A DNA stretch of 64,000 bases from Pollenia angustigena (GCA_930367215.1 OV884059.1:238203803-238267802), one strand, 5' to 3'; positions 1 to 12,369 are shown, counted from the stretch's first letter. A program made the numbers and translations. Notes: generated from the letters alone by a model not told the origin.

Positions 1-579
1 TCATGTTAATTTAACAGTGAAGTTAAGTTTGAGCTTAATGTCATTTATATTGAATCACGTTGAATGAAAGTTATTTCAAGTTAAAACTACGTGAATTTCG
101 TGTAGAATCAAATTGGTTGGAGTGAGATATAACAGTGGGAAGAAGCTTCAGAGACAACATATGCATTTATTTAAGAATAATTCAAAACACTTACCCCTGT
201 CCCACATCAGCAGAATGGCCCGATATGGTTTTCGTCATCATTCTAATTTGAAAACTTGATGCACTATTTAACTTAATAATTTTAATTAAAAGAAAACGGG
301 AATTGTGTTCTTTTTATAACATATTTTTAAGACATGAAAAAAAAATTTACATACTTAAGTATGTATGCATGTTAATTTAACAAGATAAACTTTTGATTTT
401 AATATAATAACAGGTTTCTATGGATTCAATATTGAATAATGTTATTTTAACAGCGAATAATATTAAATTTTAATATTTTTTTTCATTTAAAATTGATATG
501 AAATAATGATAAATTTAAATAATTTTCAATCAGCATTTCGCCATGTTAATTTTACATTGGTATTTTTTTCTGTGTGTAA
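1..579 (+). mobile_element. TIR element, CACACAG family, copy 1 (cut by window start)
   Basis: The sequence from the window start to about 579 aligns by eye with 21490-24853 (minus the LINE inserted there) and, inverted, with parts of 1243-3660. Shared landmarks are the word CCCGATATGGTTTTCGTCAT near 220, the AT-rich stretch with TAACAAGATAAACTTTTG near 378, and the right end ACATTGG...TTCTGTGTGTA. No coding potential is visible. The left end lies outside the window. It is probably a non-autonomous DNA transposon; the superfamily is not clear because no target duplication can be read here. Confidence 0.6.
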
Positions 580-1242
580 TGTTAATAAAACACAGTTCAA
601 CAGAATTTTGCAATATGAAATGACATTTTCCATTTAACTGTTTCTGTTTTATTTACAAGGTCATAAAGTTTTCAATATTTTTTCTAGGAATTTACTAGGA
701 ATTTAAATGACATTGTGTTCAAAAACGGAAAGAATATTTGACGATTTACCTGACCTTGTGCGAGATCAAAGGCATCATTTATTTGCTTAAATACCCCAAT
801 AATTGAAGTAAAGCCGCAAAAACGTTGTCGATGACAAATTCCGCAAAACCTGCTTTTTGCAGATTACCGTTAACACAACTCTTCAACATTGCATGAGCAA
901 GAAGAACGTTGTAAGTTATTTTTAAAATGAGACAAGCAAATTTTCGGAATTAACTGATATGTGTAACAGAGGCGCACAAATTAAAGTTCATGACAATAAG
1001 GGTTTCCATGAAAGCACTTTAAATTGCCCTTTGTGCTGATGGGCAAACTTGCAATATTTGTTCAAAAAGCCCCTTTTTAAAAAGACCAATTTGCTCAGAT
1101 TACTTCAGGAATTTGTTGTTTAAATTGTTGAATTTATGGTTGAAAGCAACGGTAAACATTAAAAAAAAATTGTTTTTAAAAATGCACATTTGAACAGCGT
1201 AAGTTTACGAATTAAAATTGTTGGGCAAATTTACGAAATTGG
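580..1242. other. AT-rich spacer, nothing recognised
   Basis: This stretch lies between two oppositely oriented copies of the CACACAG element. I see no open frame, tRNA-like fold or repeat with a second copy in the window. Confidence 0.5.
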
Positions 1243-1690
1243 TGCACACAGAATAATATATCAATGTTAAATAAACATGGCGCAATGTTGATTCAAAGTC
1301 ATAGTTAATTTCTGCAAAAGTATGGACTTTATTTAAAATAATCTTGATTTCATGTTAATTTTATGTAAAAAATTTTAAATAAAATTGATCAATATTGAAA
1401 CTATAAAAACCTGTTTTACTTGTTTTTTATTGAGAAAACAACAATACTAGATCCAGAAAACTATATATATTTTTTTTAATTTCATGTTTAAAGTAATCTA
1501 AAAAGAGAAAAAAATTGCCGTATTCTTTTTGTTAAAATTATTTATTTAAATAGTAAATCAAATTTTCAAAGTTGGATGATGATGAAAGCCATATCGGGCC
1601 ATTCGGCTAACAAAGGGGATTAAAAAAAGTGAGACATGTGTAACAGGAAAATAAATAATTATATCCTGTTTTTCTCTGGCTTCACGGGTA

Positions 1691-2881
1691 AGGGAATTAA
1701 GCACGAATAACAAAATCTTTTGAAATTAAAACTTTGTATTCCCAAAAATTTAAATTACTTTTTGATAATAAACAGGCAAGTGCACGGCCTAAAACAACAC
1801 TTATGGTGTTTTCTTTTCTGACAAAAATGTTCCATATATGCTACCATTCGTGCGGGTTTTTGTTCCATTCTAAAAATATATGCAAAAATGTGAGAAGTTG
1901 TCGTTTTCCTTTCTAAACATGTTGCAGCAATAAATGGCAAATTTGTTCCATTTCTTACCCGCAGTAATAACTAAGTGTGAGATAATACCCTTTTTTGCAT
2001 CTGCTTAAAGTACTGTTTTATGCAAGCATGTATTTTTGTTTTTCTTGTGTTTGCGGACAATTTGCGTTATATTGTGATTTTTTGTTATATTATGATGGAT
2101 ATAAAAACTTTTTGTTTTTCGTTTGTTTTATTTTTAGTATATTTTTTTGTCCCAAAATTTTGAACAACAACTGACATTTATTATTGAAAATCAGTGCTGT
2201 TAACGCTTATTGGAATTGCAAGAAAATTTTATGTTGAAAATTGCTACAAGCGTGGTGAATATCGCATTAAGTACAAACTTTGCATTCAATATTTAACACG
2301 CTAAATACACATTAGTGTTGAGTGTAAAAAGTAGCTATTATTCTGTTCCATTGTAATTTAGAAAAATGTATCACTTTGTAAGGGTTCGTGTAACCTAATA
2401 AATATATTACACAACTATAATGCATCATTATTTTTCAGAAAAGAAAACACCATTAATTAATCGTTTGTAAGTTGTTGTTGTTTTTATTTTGTTTTTCTTA
2501 ACCTACTTACAACTACAATTAATGTTGGGAGAATTCCAATCATTTATAGTGGGGAATGTAAGATGAGATAAAACCCGCTGTTTATTGTTGATGTGTTTTG
2601 TTTAAACTTTGATATTATTACAAGTAGAACTTTTGCTATAAGTCCTATACGTTTAACAGTTTTATTTGATTTAATATCTTTAGTTTTTCTAAAATCTTTA
2701 TGGATGAAGTTTCCTGATGATCTGGCCTAAGCAACCAGTGAAATGCGCATAGGAATAGCTTACCCCATCAACAATAAATTTCAAGTGTTTTTATCAATAA
2801 TAAAAACTGGGAATTAAGCACGAATAACAAAATCTTTTGAAATTAAAATTTTGTATTCCCAAAAATTGAAATTAGTTTTTA
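1691..2881. repeat. About 70-bp direct repeats flanking a 1.05-kb insert
   Basis: Positions 1691-1762 and 2811-2881 are nearly identical (both contain GGAATTAAGCACGAATAACA and TTGTATTCCCAAAAATT). The DNA between them shows no coding sequence. Either a tandem duplication or an element with short terminal direct repeats would give this. The repeat unit itself belongs to the GATAAGC repeat described at 33584-34440. Confidence 0.55.
2630..2830 (-). repeat. GATAAGC-family repeat, copy 1
   Basis: On the minus strand this reads GGGTAAGCTATTCCTATGCG, then CATTTCACTGGTTGCTTAGG and CCAGATCATCAGGAAACTTC. The same order occurs on the plus strand at 33860-34420 (split by a MITE) and at 35995-36085, so it is an interspersed repeat with at least three copies here. 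It lies inside the insert that interrupts copy 3 of the CACACAG element. Confidence 0.65.
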
Positions 2882-3060
2882 ATTATTCTTAAATAAATGC
2901 ATATGTTGTCTCTGAAGTTTCTTCTCACTGTTCACTTAAACCAACTTGATTCTACATAAAATTCACGTTGTTTCAACTTGAAATAACTTTTATTCAACGT
3001 GATTCGGATTGTTATTTCAATATATGTTCGCTTAACTTGAGCCTTAAGCAACTAATTTTC

Positions 3061-3525
3061 TTTTGATAAATTTGTAAAATAAATTTGTGAAAGTAAAAGT
3101 GTGCGAATATTATGAAACCCAAAGTGTAAATTCGTATCCTATTACAATCGTGTTCATGGTGTGAATGTTAAGCCCTGCCACAATATAAATAAGCAAAAGT
3201 TGTAAAGCTTACACAAACCAACCCCCACAGTGTGTTTTTAATTACAAAACGGACAACAGGTGTTTAAAAATGTTCAGCCAACCACTGGTGTACCAAACTT
3301 TGCCGAGACTGCCAAGAAACGTGCTTCACTTACCATCAATCCACAATCAGAATTCTACTCAGCTCCCTTCACGAAAGAAGAAAGTGTTTCACCGCAACAC
3401 AGCGAGTGATTTTAGCACCGGTTGTTTCCGCCAAACATTGAGCCGCCAACAGCTTATTGTTGCCATTGGGCCCAGCTCAACCAGCAGCAGCTATCGAGGT
3501 AAACAATATAAATGACGTTTTTCTC
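3061..3525. other. Non-matching insert in CACACAG copy 3
   Basis: This block separates two parts of the inverted CACACAG element. It holds an 81-codon open frame at 3270-3515 with no recognisable motif, and a more balanced base composition than its neighbours between about 3280 and 3500. I cannot assign it to any TE family, and I do not call the short frame a gene. Confidence 0.35.
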
Positions 3526-3964
3526 TAACTTTACTGCAATGTTAAATTATTTTAAAATAAAAAATGTTGTTCGCAAGTTATTGTAGAATCTTGGGGAACT
3601 AACATGAACTAACTATGAAGCAAAATCTTTTGCTTTCGACGATTTTACATTGATTTTTTTAAGAAATCCCATACAAATTTTAAGAGTTTGCGAGGGTGGA
3701 AAAATGCACAGTTTACATAGATTGCGAGACTTTTTAGCGATATCATAAAAATTTTAATAAAAACAAAATGTGGAAAATTGGAAAATAAAAAGAGCATACC
3801 ACCAAATATCGTTCCAGAGCAGATAATATGGAAAAACGTTTTCAGTACACACTGTCTATTGCGATCCGTGGAATAACGAATAATCAGTAACTGACATCGC
3901 GATTAGGATATAAAACGTTTTTTTTTACAAAAGAAAAATTTTAACAGTAAATTTACATGCACCC

Positions 3965-4926
3965 AAAAGAAAAATCAATCCAAGCGTACTCAAATCAATC
4001 CGAAGCGGTATTGATAGTACGGTGAGTACGGATTTTCTTGAATCAAGTACAGAAAGATTGATTCAAGTACGGATTTTCAGTCCCAAAATACTTAAATTAT
4101 CCATATTCAATCCCGATTTCGTACTCGAAGTAATCCGAAAATGAGACTGATTTAAGTAAAACTAAGATTGAATCAATCTCTAAATGCGCTTGATTCAAGT
4201 ATTATAAATTTGATTTTATCTCCAATTTGTTCTTGAAAAAAACCAAAAAAGAAATAAGAAAGAAAAAAAAATTATTATGATTGATTTACTTACCCGTTTA
4301 ACACCTTAAATAATGATAAAACACCATCATCATGCCCGATATGGTTTTTACTTTAAAAATCTTATGTACATATTTAACTAAAAATATAAACTAAATGAAA
4401 AGCATAAATTCAAGTTTACTTTTTAACCCTTCGTGGTATACACGAGTCTTGCCAGACCTTTGTTAAATGTCTATAGATAATCAAAACATACGTAAGCCGG
4501 AGGGTTAAACATGAAAATAATACATACATATATGTACGTGTATCTGTTTTTCTTCTTGTTCTGTTGTTTTTGTTGTTACTACAAACAAAAAGCAAATCGT
4601 TTTGTTCGAACTTGTGTTGTATTGTTGTGATTGTACAATAAATTTTGAAAAACACAAACGTACGCACGCATAACAGAATGCAATGCTGAGAGATGAGACT
4701 AATAAGTTTTATGAGATAAAAACCCTCTTTTTGTAGTTTTACTCTCAGAGTGGCACTATCAATGAAAAGATCAATCTTTTTTGTACTTGATTTAGCATTT
4801 TATACTTATTTCAAGAAATATCGGGATTGATTTTTTAAAGTAATCCCATTTAGGATTGATTTAAATACTTATGTACGATTCGTGATTGAAGTAAGTATAA
4901 AAAGATTAATTTATCTATCCCGAGTA
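3965..4926. repeat. AT-rich region built from TGATTCAAGTAC-like words
   Basis: Variants of TTGATTCAAGTAC and its complement recur many times at 3975-4210 and again at 4765-4920, in both orientations. Between them, at 4323-4400, is a fragment that resembles positions 205-290 of the CACACAG element (CCCGATATGGTTTTTACTTT). The outer word clusters look like the subterminal parts of one decayed TIR element. A LINE 3' end abuts at 4927. Confidence 0.4.
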
Positions 4927-6471
4927 TTTTTTTTTTTTTACTGTTAGGACCAGCACTCAGGGGTTGACCCCTACTAATGCATTGCATTGTGTTGGAACTA
5001 GGAAAATAGGTTGTGGGAAGGGGGATAGAGGGAGTAGTGTTTGTGAACATTCGATTTGAACTTAATCATGTTGTAAGTGAGAGGGAAGACTTCTGCAGCA
5101 AGGTTATTCCACATACAAACTGTGCGGTAAAAAAACGAATTCTCTCTGTAATGCGTTGTACGATGCACCTGCCAATCGACCACATAAGGATGGGCTCTTG
5201 AGGAAAAACGTGTTTTACGAACAAACGTACGGGTTTCGGGAACCAGATCCCTAATTTCGTCAGAACACATCCCTTTGTAGTAACGATAAAACAGACAAAT
5301 ACAACCCACATTGCGACGGTGCTCAAGGGAGTCAATAGAATTGGATACCCTACTTTCACCAATGAGAACCTTCGCCCTCTCCTGCACGCGGTCGAGAAGC
5401 TCCAAAATAGATTTTGAAGCACCGGCCAACACATGAGAGTTGTATTCCATACGCGGTCAGATATGGGTGGTATAAATAGTAAGGAGATCAGATGGAGTGA
5501 AGTATATCTTACACCGTCTTAGAAAACCGAAGCACTTGAATGCTTCTTTCGACACCTTGAATATATGTTCTGTCCATCTGACATCACATTGTATCCTCAT
5601 GCCCAGAACATCAAGAGATTCTGATTCCTCAATAATTATACCACCCATATATACAGATGAGGCACCTTGATTTGTCGCGCGTTTATGCGTCAGCACGCAA
5701 CATTGGGTTTTTCGGACATTAAAATCGACCCTATTCGTACGACTCCATTCCGAGATTATGTCAAGGTCTCGGCCAAGCGTATCATTCATATTCTGCCTCA
5801 TAGCAGCGACATCAGATACGCTTGGTCTGCATTGGAATGAGAACGAGTGGCAAAGGTTGCTGTCATCTGCAAAAGAGAAGATAGGGTTGGAAGTTTGACA
5901 AAGGAGGTCGTTTAGAAAGATAAGAAATATAGTAGGAGAAAGAACGGAGCCTTGCGGCACCCCTGAGTGAATCTTGAACTCGTTTGACGAAACCCCATCT
6001 ATAACAACTCGTATAGTGCGATCTCTGAGAAAACTCGATATTAATCGAGAGAAATTATCACCGACACCAAACGCAGCAAGTTTTGACAAGAGTGCACCAT
6101 GCCAGACTCTGTCAAACGCCTTGGAAATATCCAAAGCAATTTCCTTACTTTCGCCAAAATGGTGAATGGAACGGCACCTTTTTTCCGATAACAGAGCTAG
6201 TAAGTCTCCAGTAGAGCGACTTCTACGAAAGCCATACTGGCGGTCGCTTAGTAGGTAGCTTGATTCTAAATATTTGACAAGATGGTAATTTACCATACTC
6301 TCCATAACTTTGGAAAGTGCCGAACAAATTGCTATTGGGCGGTAATTTTCAGGGTTGTTAGCGGTTCCTTTTTTAGGAATTCGCGTTACATTAGCAACTT
6401 TCCAGCAACTTTCTGTGTACAATTTAAAAGTCAAATTTATTGAATTTTTGCATAAAATTTTTGTTATACCT
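4927..6471 (-). pseudogene. Non-LTR retrotransposon (LINE) 3' half: reverse transcriptase with one nonsense codon
   Basis: On the minus strand the frame runs from about 6471 down to 4998 and encodes the fingers-palm part of a LINE reverse transcriptase. Visible motifs are WKVANVTRIPKKG, YRPIAICSALSKVMESM, YGFRRSRSTGDLLA, ALDISKAFDRVWH, HSGVPQGSVLSPTIF and the active-site box FSFADDSNL. A C-terminal domain follows, ending HKHYSLYPPSHNLFS. The frame is broken once, at 5457-5459, by TGA directly before PRMEYNSH; CGA to TGA is the simplest explanation. The 3' end carries a poly-A seen as a T run at 4927-4939. Endonuclease and ORF1 are missing, and coding similarity stops where a TTAA-flanked element begins at 6472. 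Superfamily within LINEs is not assigned. Confidence 0.85.
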
Positions 6472-6784
6472 TTAACCCTAGATACACTTTCTTATTTTTA
6501 ATACACTACACACTTTCTTCGTCAAATCGACGAAGTGCGTTTATGATCTGGCCCCAAACCCACCCAAAATAAAAAAACACGAAAATTGTTGTTTAGTTTA
6601 TAAAATACTTAAGTTTTTGTTCGTTATAAATAGTATATCGTCGGTCACAGGTTGACAACTCTTAACTCGCAAAAAAATCGAATCGGGTTTTTGATGCAAA
6701 AAGACTGTTTCTGTCCTTCTGCATGTTAGTACGTTTCATTTATATTTTTACACCATCTTACAATAAATATCTCCTACTAATTTT

Positions 6785-7649
6785 GGTTTTTATACCCTTC
6801 ACCACAGGTGTAAAAGGGTATATATAAGTTTGTCATAACGTTTGTAATTTCCACAATATTGATTTTAGACCCCATAAAGTATATATATTCTGGGTCCATA
6901 TGAGAAGAGAAGTTGATTTAACGATGTCCGTCTGTCCGTCTGTCCGTCTTACGTTTGATATGTGTTTTCCGGATAATCCAGACATGATAGTGGCTAGGTT
7001 GTTTTACATTTATGTCACATATAGTCCACCATTTCTTGCTATTGAAATTCAGCAAGATCGGTCCACAAATGGCTGAGATATGATCAAAAAACCACGACTG
7101 CCTCTAATTTTTTCCAAAAATCCCTTGTTGTTGTTGTATTTTTATTGCTTTTTTCTGTATATCTGGAGAACGGTAAGAGCCAAAGTTTCCAAATTGGGTT
7201 GTCAATACACACCACCCTACAAAATGTGGGCGGGATGGGAGAAGTGGGCGTGGTACCTCCCGTACAAAAAAAAGTAAAAATTGTATAAAAACCTTAATTT
7301 TAGGGCTGTCATATGTCCTATGGATAAGACTTATATACCAAAATATCGGAAATTTTTAGTAGAACATATTTTATAAAGAACTCGGGAAAATCGGTTCAGA
7401 TACAAAAAAGTTATGACCAAAATTTTTAAATACCCATTTTCGGTAACCATGGATCTTCCCGAGTCCAAGTTTTATAACACAAATAAATGGTAAATTTCTT
7501 GCTCAACACGTCGGTATATAAATCTGTCAAATCGGTTAAAAAATGGCTGAGTTATAATCAAAATACTGAAATCCCAAACGTTACTCTTTTTTATAATTAA
7601 GTTTGTTTTTTTTATAATTAAGTTTGCTTAAATATATGTACACATATGT

Positions 7650-7696
<47 letters not shown>

Positions 7697-8822
7697 TAAA
7701 AGCCAATTTAATGGAAATGTTATTTTTAAGCACGTTGGTATATAAATCTGCCAAATCGGTTAAAAATGGTTAAGTTATGTGCAAAATACTCCAAAAAAGG
7801 ACTAAAAACATTAACATTTTTATAAAAACTAAAATTTTACAGCTGTATTATGACCTATTCATACGTTTTAAAAATTGTATAAAAACCTAAATTTTAGGGC
7901 TGTCATATGTCCTATGGAAATGACTTATATACCAAAATATCGGAAATTTTAAGTAGAACATATTTTATAAAGAACTCGGGAAAACCGGTTTTTTTTTAAA
8001 TACCCATTTTCGGTAGCCATGTTTCTTCCCGAGTCCAAGTTTTATAACACAAATAAATGGTAAATTTCTTGCTAAACACGTCGGTATATAAATCTGTCAA
8101 ATCGGTTAATACTGAAATCCCAAAAGTTACTCTTTTTTATAATTAAGTTTGTTTTTTATTTTATAATTAAGTTTGTTTTTTTTATAATTAAGTTTGCTTA
8201 AATATATGTACAAATATGTAGGTATATATATATATGCCTATAAGCCAATTCAATGGAAATATTATTTTTAAGCACATTGGTATATAAATCTGCCAAATCG
8301 GTTAAAAATGGTTAAGTTATGTGCAAAATACTCCAAAAAAGGACTAAAAACATTAACATTTTTATAAAAACTAAAATTTTAGAGCTGTATTATGACCTAT
8401 TCATACGTTTTAGATATCAAAATATCGGAAATCTTTAGAAAAACTCGGAATATCGGTAAAAAAAAAGTAATGTCAAAAATATAGTTTTTTTTTAATACCT
8501 ATTTTCGTGAACCATAGAACTTCCCGACTACAAGTTTTATCACCAAAGTAAATGGTAATTTTATACTTTAAGATGTCGGCATGACCAAATACTGAAATTC
8601 GATCAAAACTTAACGTGCTATATATTAATTAAACTTTTAATATATTTAATAGCACGCAATCATGTGCAAATAATTAAATAAAACTAAACGATATATATTT
8701 TATAAATATACATGTATATATACATGTATTTAAATATATATATAAACTTCTGTTCTTTCCAAACCATGGTGAAGGGTATATAAGATTCGGCATAGCCGAA
8801 TATAGCACTCTTACTTGTTTTA
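6785..8822 (+). mobile_element. DINE-1/mini-me-like repeat (Helentron-related), long copy
   Basis: It begins with a TACCCTTCACC / GGGTATATATAAG hairpin start at about 6792, then GACCCCATAAAGTATATATA and a (GTCY)n core at 6924-6950. It ends with GATTCGGCATAGCCGAATAT, a hairpin, then AGCACTCTTACTTGTTTT at about 8820. This order matches published mini-me/DINE-1 repeats of Diptera, which are non-autonomous Helitron relatives. The copy is long because an internal block of about 0.55-0.6 kb is duplicated. It sits inside the piggyBac-like element. No protein is encoded; the 65-codon frame at 7080 is chance. Confidence 0.8.
7275..8420 (+). repeat. Tandem duplication of a 0.55-0.6-kb block inside the DINE-like repeat
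   Basis: The block starting with TTAGGGCTGTCATATGTCCT at about 7300 recurs at about 7895. The blocks with AAATGGTTAAGTTATGTGCA at 7764 and 8305, and the tract ending in a (TA)n run at 7653-7692, recur in the same order. The second copy has a shorter (TA)n and small deletions. The (TA)n run of about 20 units marks one copy only. Confidence 0.75.
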
Positions 8823-9099
8823 TTTACTTCCAACACGGTTTAGTAACGGAGTAATAACGTTTTTTTTTTGTCTCCTGAAAAGTACAAAAAAAAATGTTAA
8901 GAGTTGTCAACCTGTGACCGACGATATTATAGTTAACTTCAAAACATAATACTACAAACACAACAAAAGCAAGCCAAGGTTTTTTTCGTCAATACGACGA
9001 AGAAAGTGTATCAAGGGTTAAAAAAAGGTTAAAAATATACTGAAAGGCAATATTTCTTACACTTCCATCATCAGTGCGAGAAAGTGTATCTAGGGTTAA

Positions 9100-10495
9100 A
9101 AACGTTTTTTTTTTGCTCTCCTGAAAAACAATTTCTTTGTCACATACAACTCTTTAGGCGCCTTTGTTTCAATTAACAAAAATATTTAAAATGTCTAACA
9201 ATAACAAAAACAGGTTTTCATGAATCTAATATGTGAGTACCATATGAACAGATACATAAGTATGTATCTCTTTTGCATCACAAGAACTCATACTGTAAAG
9301 CAAAGTTATTATAAAAGAAGATGACACAGTTGTTCACATAAATGCAAAAATCAGAAATTTCTCAAACCTGCACTAAATGTGCAACATTTCAATCGAATAT
9401 CGAATGAATGGCAAGAATTAACGTAGTTCAAAAACAAAAATGCTGTTGCACAATTTTTACGAAATCTCCTGGGATGCACCAAAAAGAAACAAAGTAAAAG
9501 AGTAAAATACAAGTAAAAATAGTTTCGGTCACAACTCTGCCAAATTATTTAAATATCTTAAAAATAAAGTTTTTATTTTCAAGTGTACCAGATATACACA
9601 AACAAACTTAGAAATGTTTCAAAATATGTCAACGTCGTAAAATAAGAGTATAAAAAATGTTTAAGAACTCTTAAGTTTTTAAATTGCACACTTAACTTTT
9701 TTGTACAAACTGTTTTATTGAGTTTTCATTTATAGGCAGGACAAGTTTTTAATACTTTTTGCATGAAAAATATGCAAATGCAAATACATATTTTTCAAGC
9801 TTAACAAAAAAAAAATGCCTTGCATTAATTTGCATACTACGCAAGTTGCAGGCCATTTTTAACAGAATTGTTTTTAAGTCAATTTGTTGCAGTTACCATA
9901 GATTTTATACTTAGCGATAGTGCGAAAATATTGCAGTCATTTCGTCAAAATATGCTAAAAAATTTGGACTCAAAAAAAATATTTTTGATTTAAAAAAAGC
10001 AAAATTTATCAGTTTATTGCAACTTTTTTGTTCTTCACTCATTTGAGTGCTATTTTAAATGTTGCACTTAATGTTAAAACAAAAAAATTGTTTTTCATGA
10101 TTAAATACAAGAATTATTATGGTCTTGATAAATTTCCATTGCTTCTGTTAATCATCACAAAAATCAAAGAATTTAGTAAAAGTGCAATGCGGATTTAAAT
10201 CAATATTTAGTACAATATGGTATGACTCTTACCTCCTTTTTTTTAGTGCAATACCTTAAAAATGGTTAACTATAGCAAGAAATGTATCCTGCAAAACTTT
10301 AATACACTTTACTACACTCAAAACATTGAGTAGGTAAAATCAATGTAAAATTAAATTTAAAACAAATTAAAATTCATTTAAAATCCGGTGCACTAATTTT
10401 TCATTTAAATCAGACCAAAAATCAGTTTATTTTAAAATTTTAAATAATTACTTTTGTTTCGAAAACGGAGATTTATTCGTTTTTGTAATTTCCCT
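9100..10495. other. No gene seen; AT-rich unique-looking DNA
   Basis: No open frame over 60 codons, TIR pair, LTR pair or tRNA-like fold is visible. The sequence at 9102-9127 (AACGTTTTTTTTTTGCTCTC) resembles that at 8855-8885 inside the piggyBac-like element, which I cannot explain. Confidence 0.5.
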
Positions 10496-10925
10496 AAAGG
10501 GAAGCGAACTGACACCCAAGTAGGCCCGTGAGAGGTCCTTAGTGGTAGAGACCGGTTCTTGTTTTAACACTTTCTATGAATCAGACCTATCACTTTTACA
10601 TGGGGTTGTTATTGGAGTGGGTCAATTGACACCATTTAACCAGTCACACATTTAACCTCAATTAACGTGTTTAGTGTTAGTTACTACAATGTAGTATTTT
10701 TTCAATAAAACAAGTGCTAGAATTAAAGTTACAAAAAATGTGCCACAACGCGGTAAAGACTGTAGTAGTTCATTACTTTTTCTTAATTTTTGTTCTTTAT
10801 ATCCCAGTTAAATAATGTCTTCTCCTTCAACGGGTCATGAGTTTTTTATTTTTGAACTTGTTCAATTTTCATAAGTGCCAGGACCAGTGTATTGGAACAA
10901 TAAACAACGTGCCTAAAAATTTTAA
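10496..10925 (+). repeat. Interspersed repeat, copy 1 of 2
   Basis: It matches the complement of 38965-39415 over its length. Shared blocks include GGTAGAGACCGGTTCTTG (other copy GGTAGAGACCGGTTCTAG), GACCTATC, ACATGGGGTTGT, TTGACACCATTT and GACCAGTGTATTGGAACAAT. No reading frame is kept. No target duplication is clear, so the class is unknown. Confidence 0.7.
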
Positions 10926-11684
10926 AAATAATTTTCGTACTAAAATCGCTATATTTTGGTTTAATTTTAGCAAAACGTATAACTTTTAAAATAAACAAAG
11001 AGTTAATGTAAAACTTTTTTGAGTGTTCAGTTATTTTCGTATGTAAAGAAGAGTGGTCCTTATTTTTTATTAAAAAAAAATTTATAACATTTTTTTAATT
11101 TTTTATGCAGCAAAATGTTGGAGTCCAAGTCGCGAGTTTTTTTGGGTACTTCAATCCGAACAAGTAGTCGAAGCTTCTTAACGCGCTGCTCAGTTGCTTT
11201 CCTCTCCATAGTTGAATTTGTCAAACACAACAAAGAAATGTCAAATTAAAATTGGGCAAAACATTTGACGTTAGGGTGTGAATCAAAAAATACATCGTGC
11301 ATTATGATTGGACAACCCGTTATAAAAGATATCGAGCCCTAACAGCGAAAATAACGTAAGCGCCAAAAATCAAATTTTACAGGAGAGAGCTTTTTTGTTT
11401 TATTTCATATTAATTTTGTATGAAATTTGTAATTTAATATCTAAATATTACTCATACGTTAAGGGAAACTGAAACTATCCATTTCTTACAGATTGAGTTG
11501 TTATGCTGGGTACACACTATGTAACACATTTACGCAATCTAGTGAATTTAATTCATTTTCATTCATTCCAGATTGCATCAACATCAAAACGCTTTGATAT
11601 TTTGAGGTTGCATTGAAACAGATTGCATGTGGATTGCACTGTGTGTACGCATCACAACATCTTACTACTAACTATAACAATATG
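10926..11684. mobile_element. Mostly unassigned; possible small MITE at 11508-11650
   Basis: At 11508 GGGTACACACTATG faces GTGTGTACGC at 11641-11650, short inverted ends about 143 bp apart. Inside are repeated GATTGCAT words in both directions (11562, 11616, 11630). The rest of the interval shows no gene. Confidence 0.35.
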
Positions 11685-12025
11685 GCACCAAAACTGAGCC
11701 TCAAAAATTAGATATTTTCTAATATCAACCGGGCCTGCTGATCACGAATATGGCATTCATTTATTTTTCTCAAAAAGCTTTTTCGAGATATAAGCGAAAA
11801 TCGTGTTTTTCTGCAATTATTTTTGGTATTTCGAAAAATATGGAGAACTGTTCAACTGATTTTTTTTTTCAAAACTTCCCTATTGTTTCTTCAAAAACCC
11901 TACGATATCTCTAAAACTACAGGGCATATTTTAAAGCAATGTAAGCACGGCTTAAATATAACATTGTTGCCGAGTTTCGTATTTTTTTAACTGAATATGG
12001 TCAACCGTTTTTAAGTTAATTCAAT
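11685..12025 (+). repeat. Interspersed repeat shared with 20205-20680
   Basis: TGATCACGAATATGGCATTC, TTTTTCTCAAAAAGC and GAACTGTTCAACTGA at 11740-11855 recur as complements at 20480-20600. The right-hand part, TTTCGTATTTTTTTAACTGA near 11977, instead matches 20206-20240 in direct orientation, so the second copy is rearranged or the family is partly palindromic. Element B begins immediately to the right. Confidence 0.6.
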
Positions 12026-12369
12026 GGCGCTGCGAAATATGGCCCCAGGAAATATGGCCCCAAAAAATAAATGAAAATTGATCCCAAATTTGGGGCGATT
12101 TTTCATAATGCAATACGGCCCCATTTTTTTAATGAAAAATTACCCCAAAAAAATTAAAAATAACCCTAAAAATAAAATGAAATATGACCCTAAATTTGGG
12201 GTTATTCTTCATTATGAAAAATCACCTCAAAATTTATAATGAATTTGAACACCAAAAAAGAACACAAAGAAAGTTACATCAAACGTTTTCGGGGGAGTTC
12301 ATATGCCCGAAACAAAAAATCACAAATTTAGAATCCCGATTTCAAAATCCGGATAGTTGTGAATAATAG

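Larger units (their letters stand above)
1243..3660 (-). mobile_element. TIR element, CACACAG family, copy 3, inverted and interrupted
   Basis: It starts with GTGCACACAGAATAATATATC, the complement of the right end of copies 1 and 2. The block at 1570-1615 (GCCATATCGGGCCATTCGGC) is the complement of the block at 205-225. The matching left half resumes at about 2881 (ATGCATATGTTGTCTCTGAAG) and again at 3530-3610 (GTTGTTCGCAAGTTATTGTAG). Two blocks do not match the family: about 1620-2880 and about 3061-3525. The simplest reading is an inverted copy with two later insertions. Confidence 0.55.
6472..9099. mobile_element. piggyBac-like non-autonomous element flanked by TTAA
   Basis: The left end reads TTAA-CCCTAGATACACTTTC (TTAA at 6472-6475) and the right end GAAAGTGTATCTAGGG-TTAA (TTAA at 9096-9099). 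A TTAA target and a TIR beginning CCC are the hallmark of piggyBac transposons. Subterminal inverted sequences also match: the 20 bases from 6650 (TCGGTCACAGGTTGACAACT) recur inverted near 8905-8925, and CGTCAAATCGACGAAG near 6522 pairs with CGTCAATACGACGAAG near 8989. No transposase frame is present. Nearly all of the interior (about 6785-8822) is a later insertion of a DINE-like repeat, so the original element was only about 0.6 kb. Confidence 0.75.

Noticed and set aside
3270..3515. 81-codon open frame with more balanced composition
   Set aside because: No motif, no start context, no second exon candidates, and it lies in a non-matching insert of a transposon copy; it could be an exon remnant but nothing supports it.
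6472..9140. LINE 5' half expected on the far side of the piggyBac-like element
   Set aside because: The minus strand beyond 9096 does not continue the reverse transcriptase frame, so the LINE was probably already truncated near this point, or the far part was lost.
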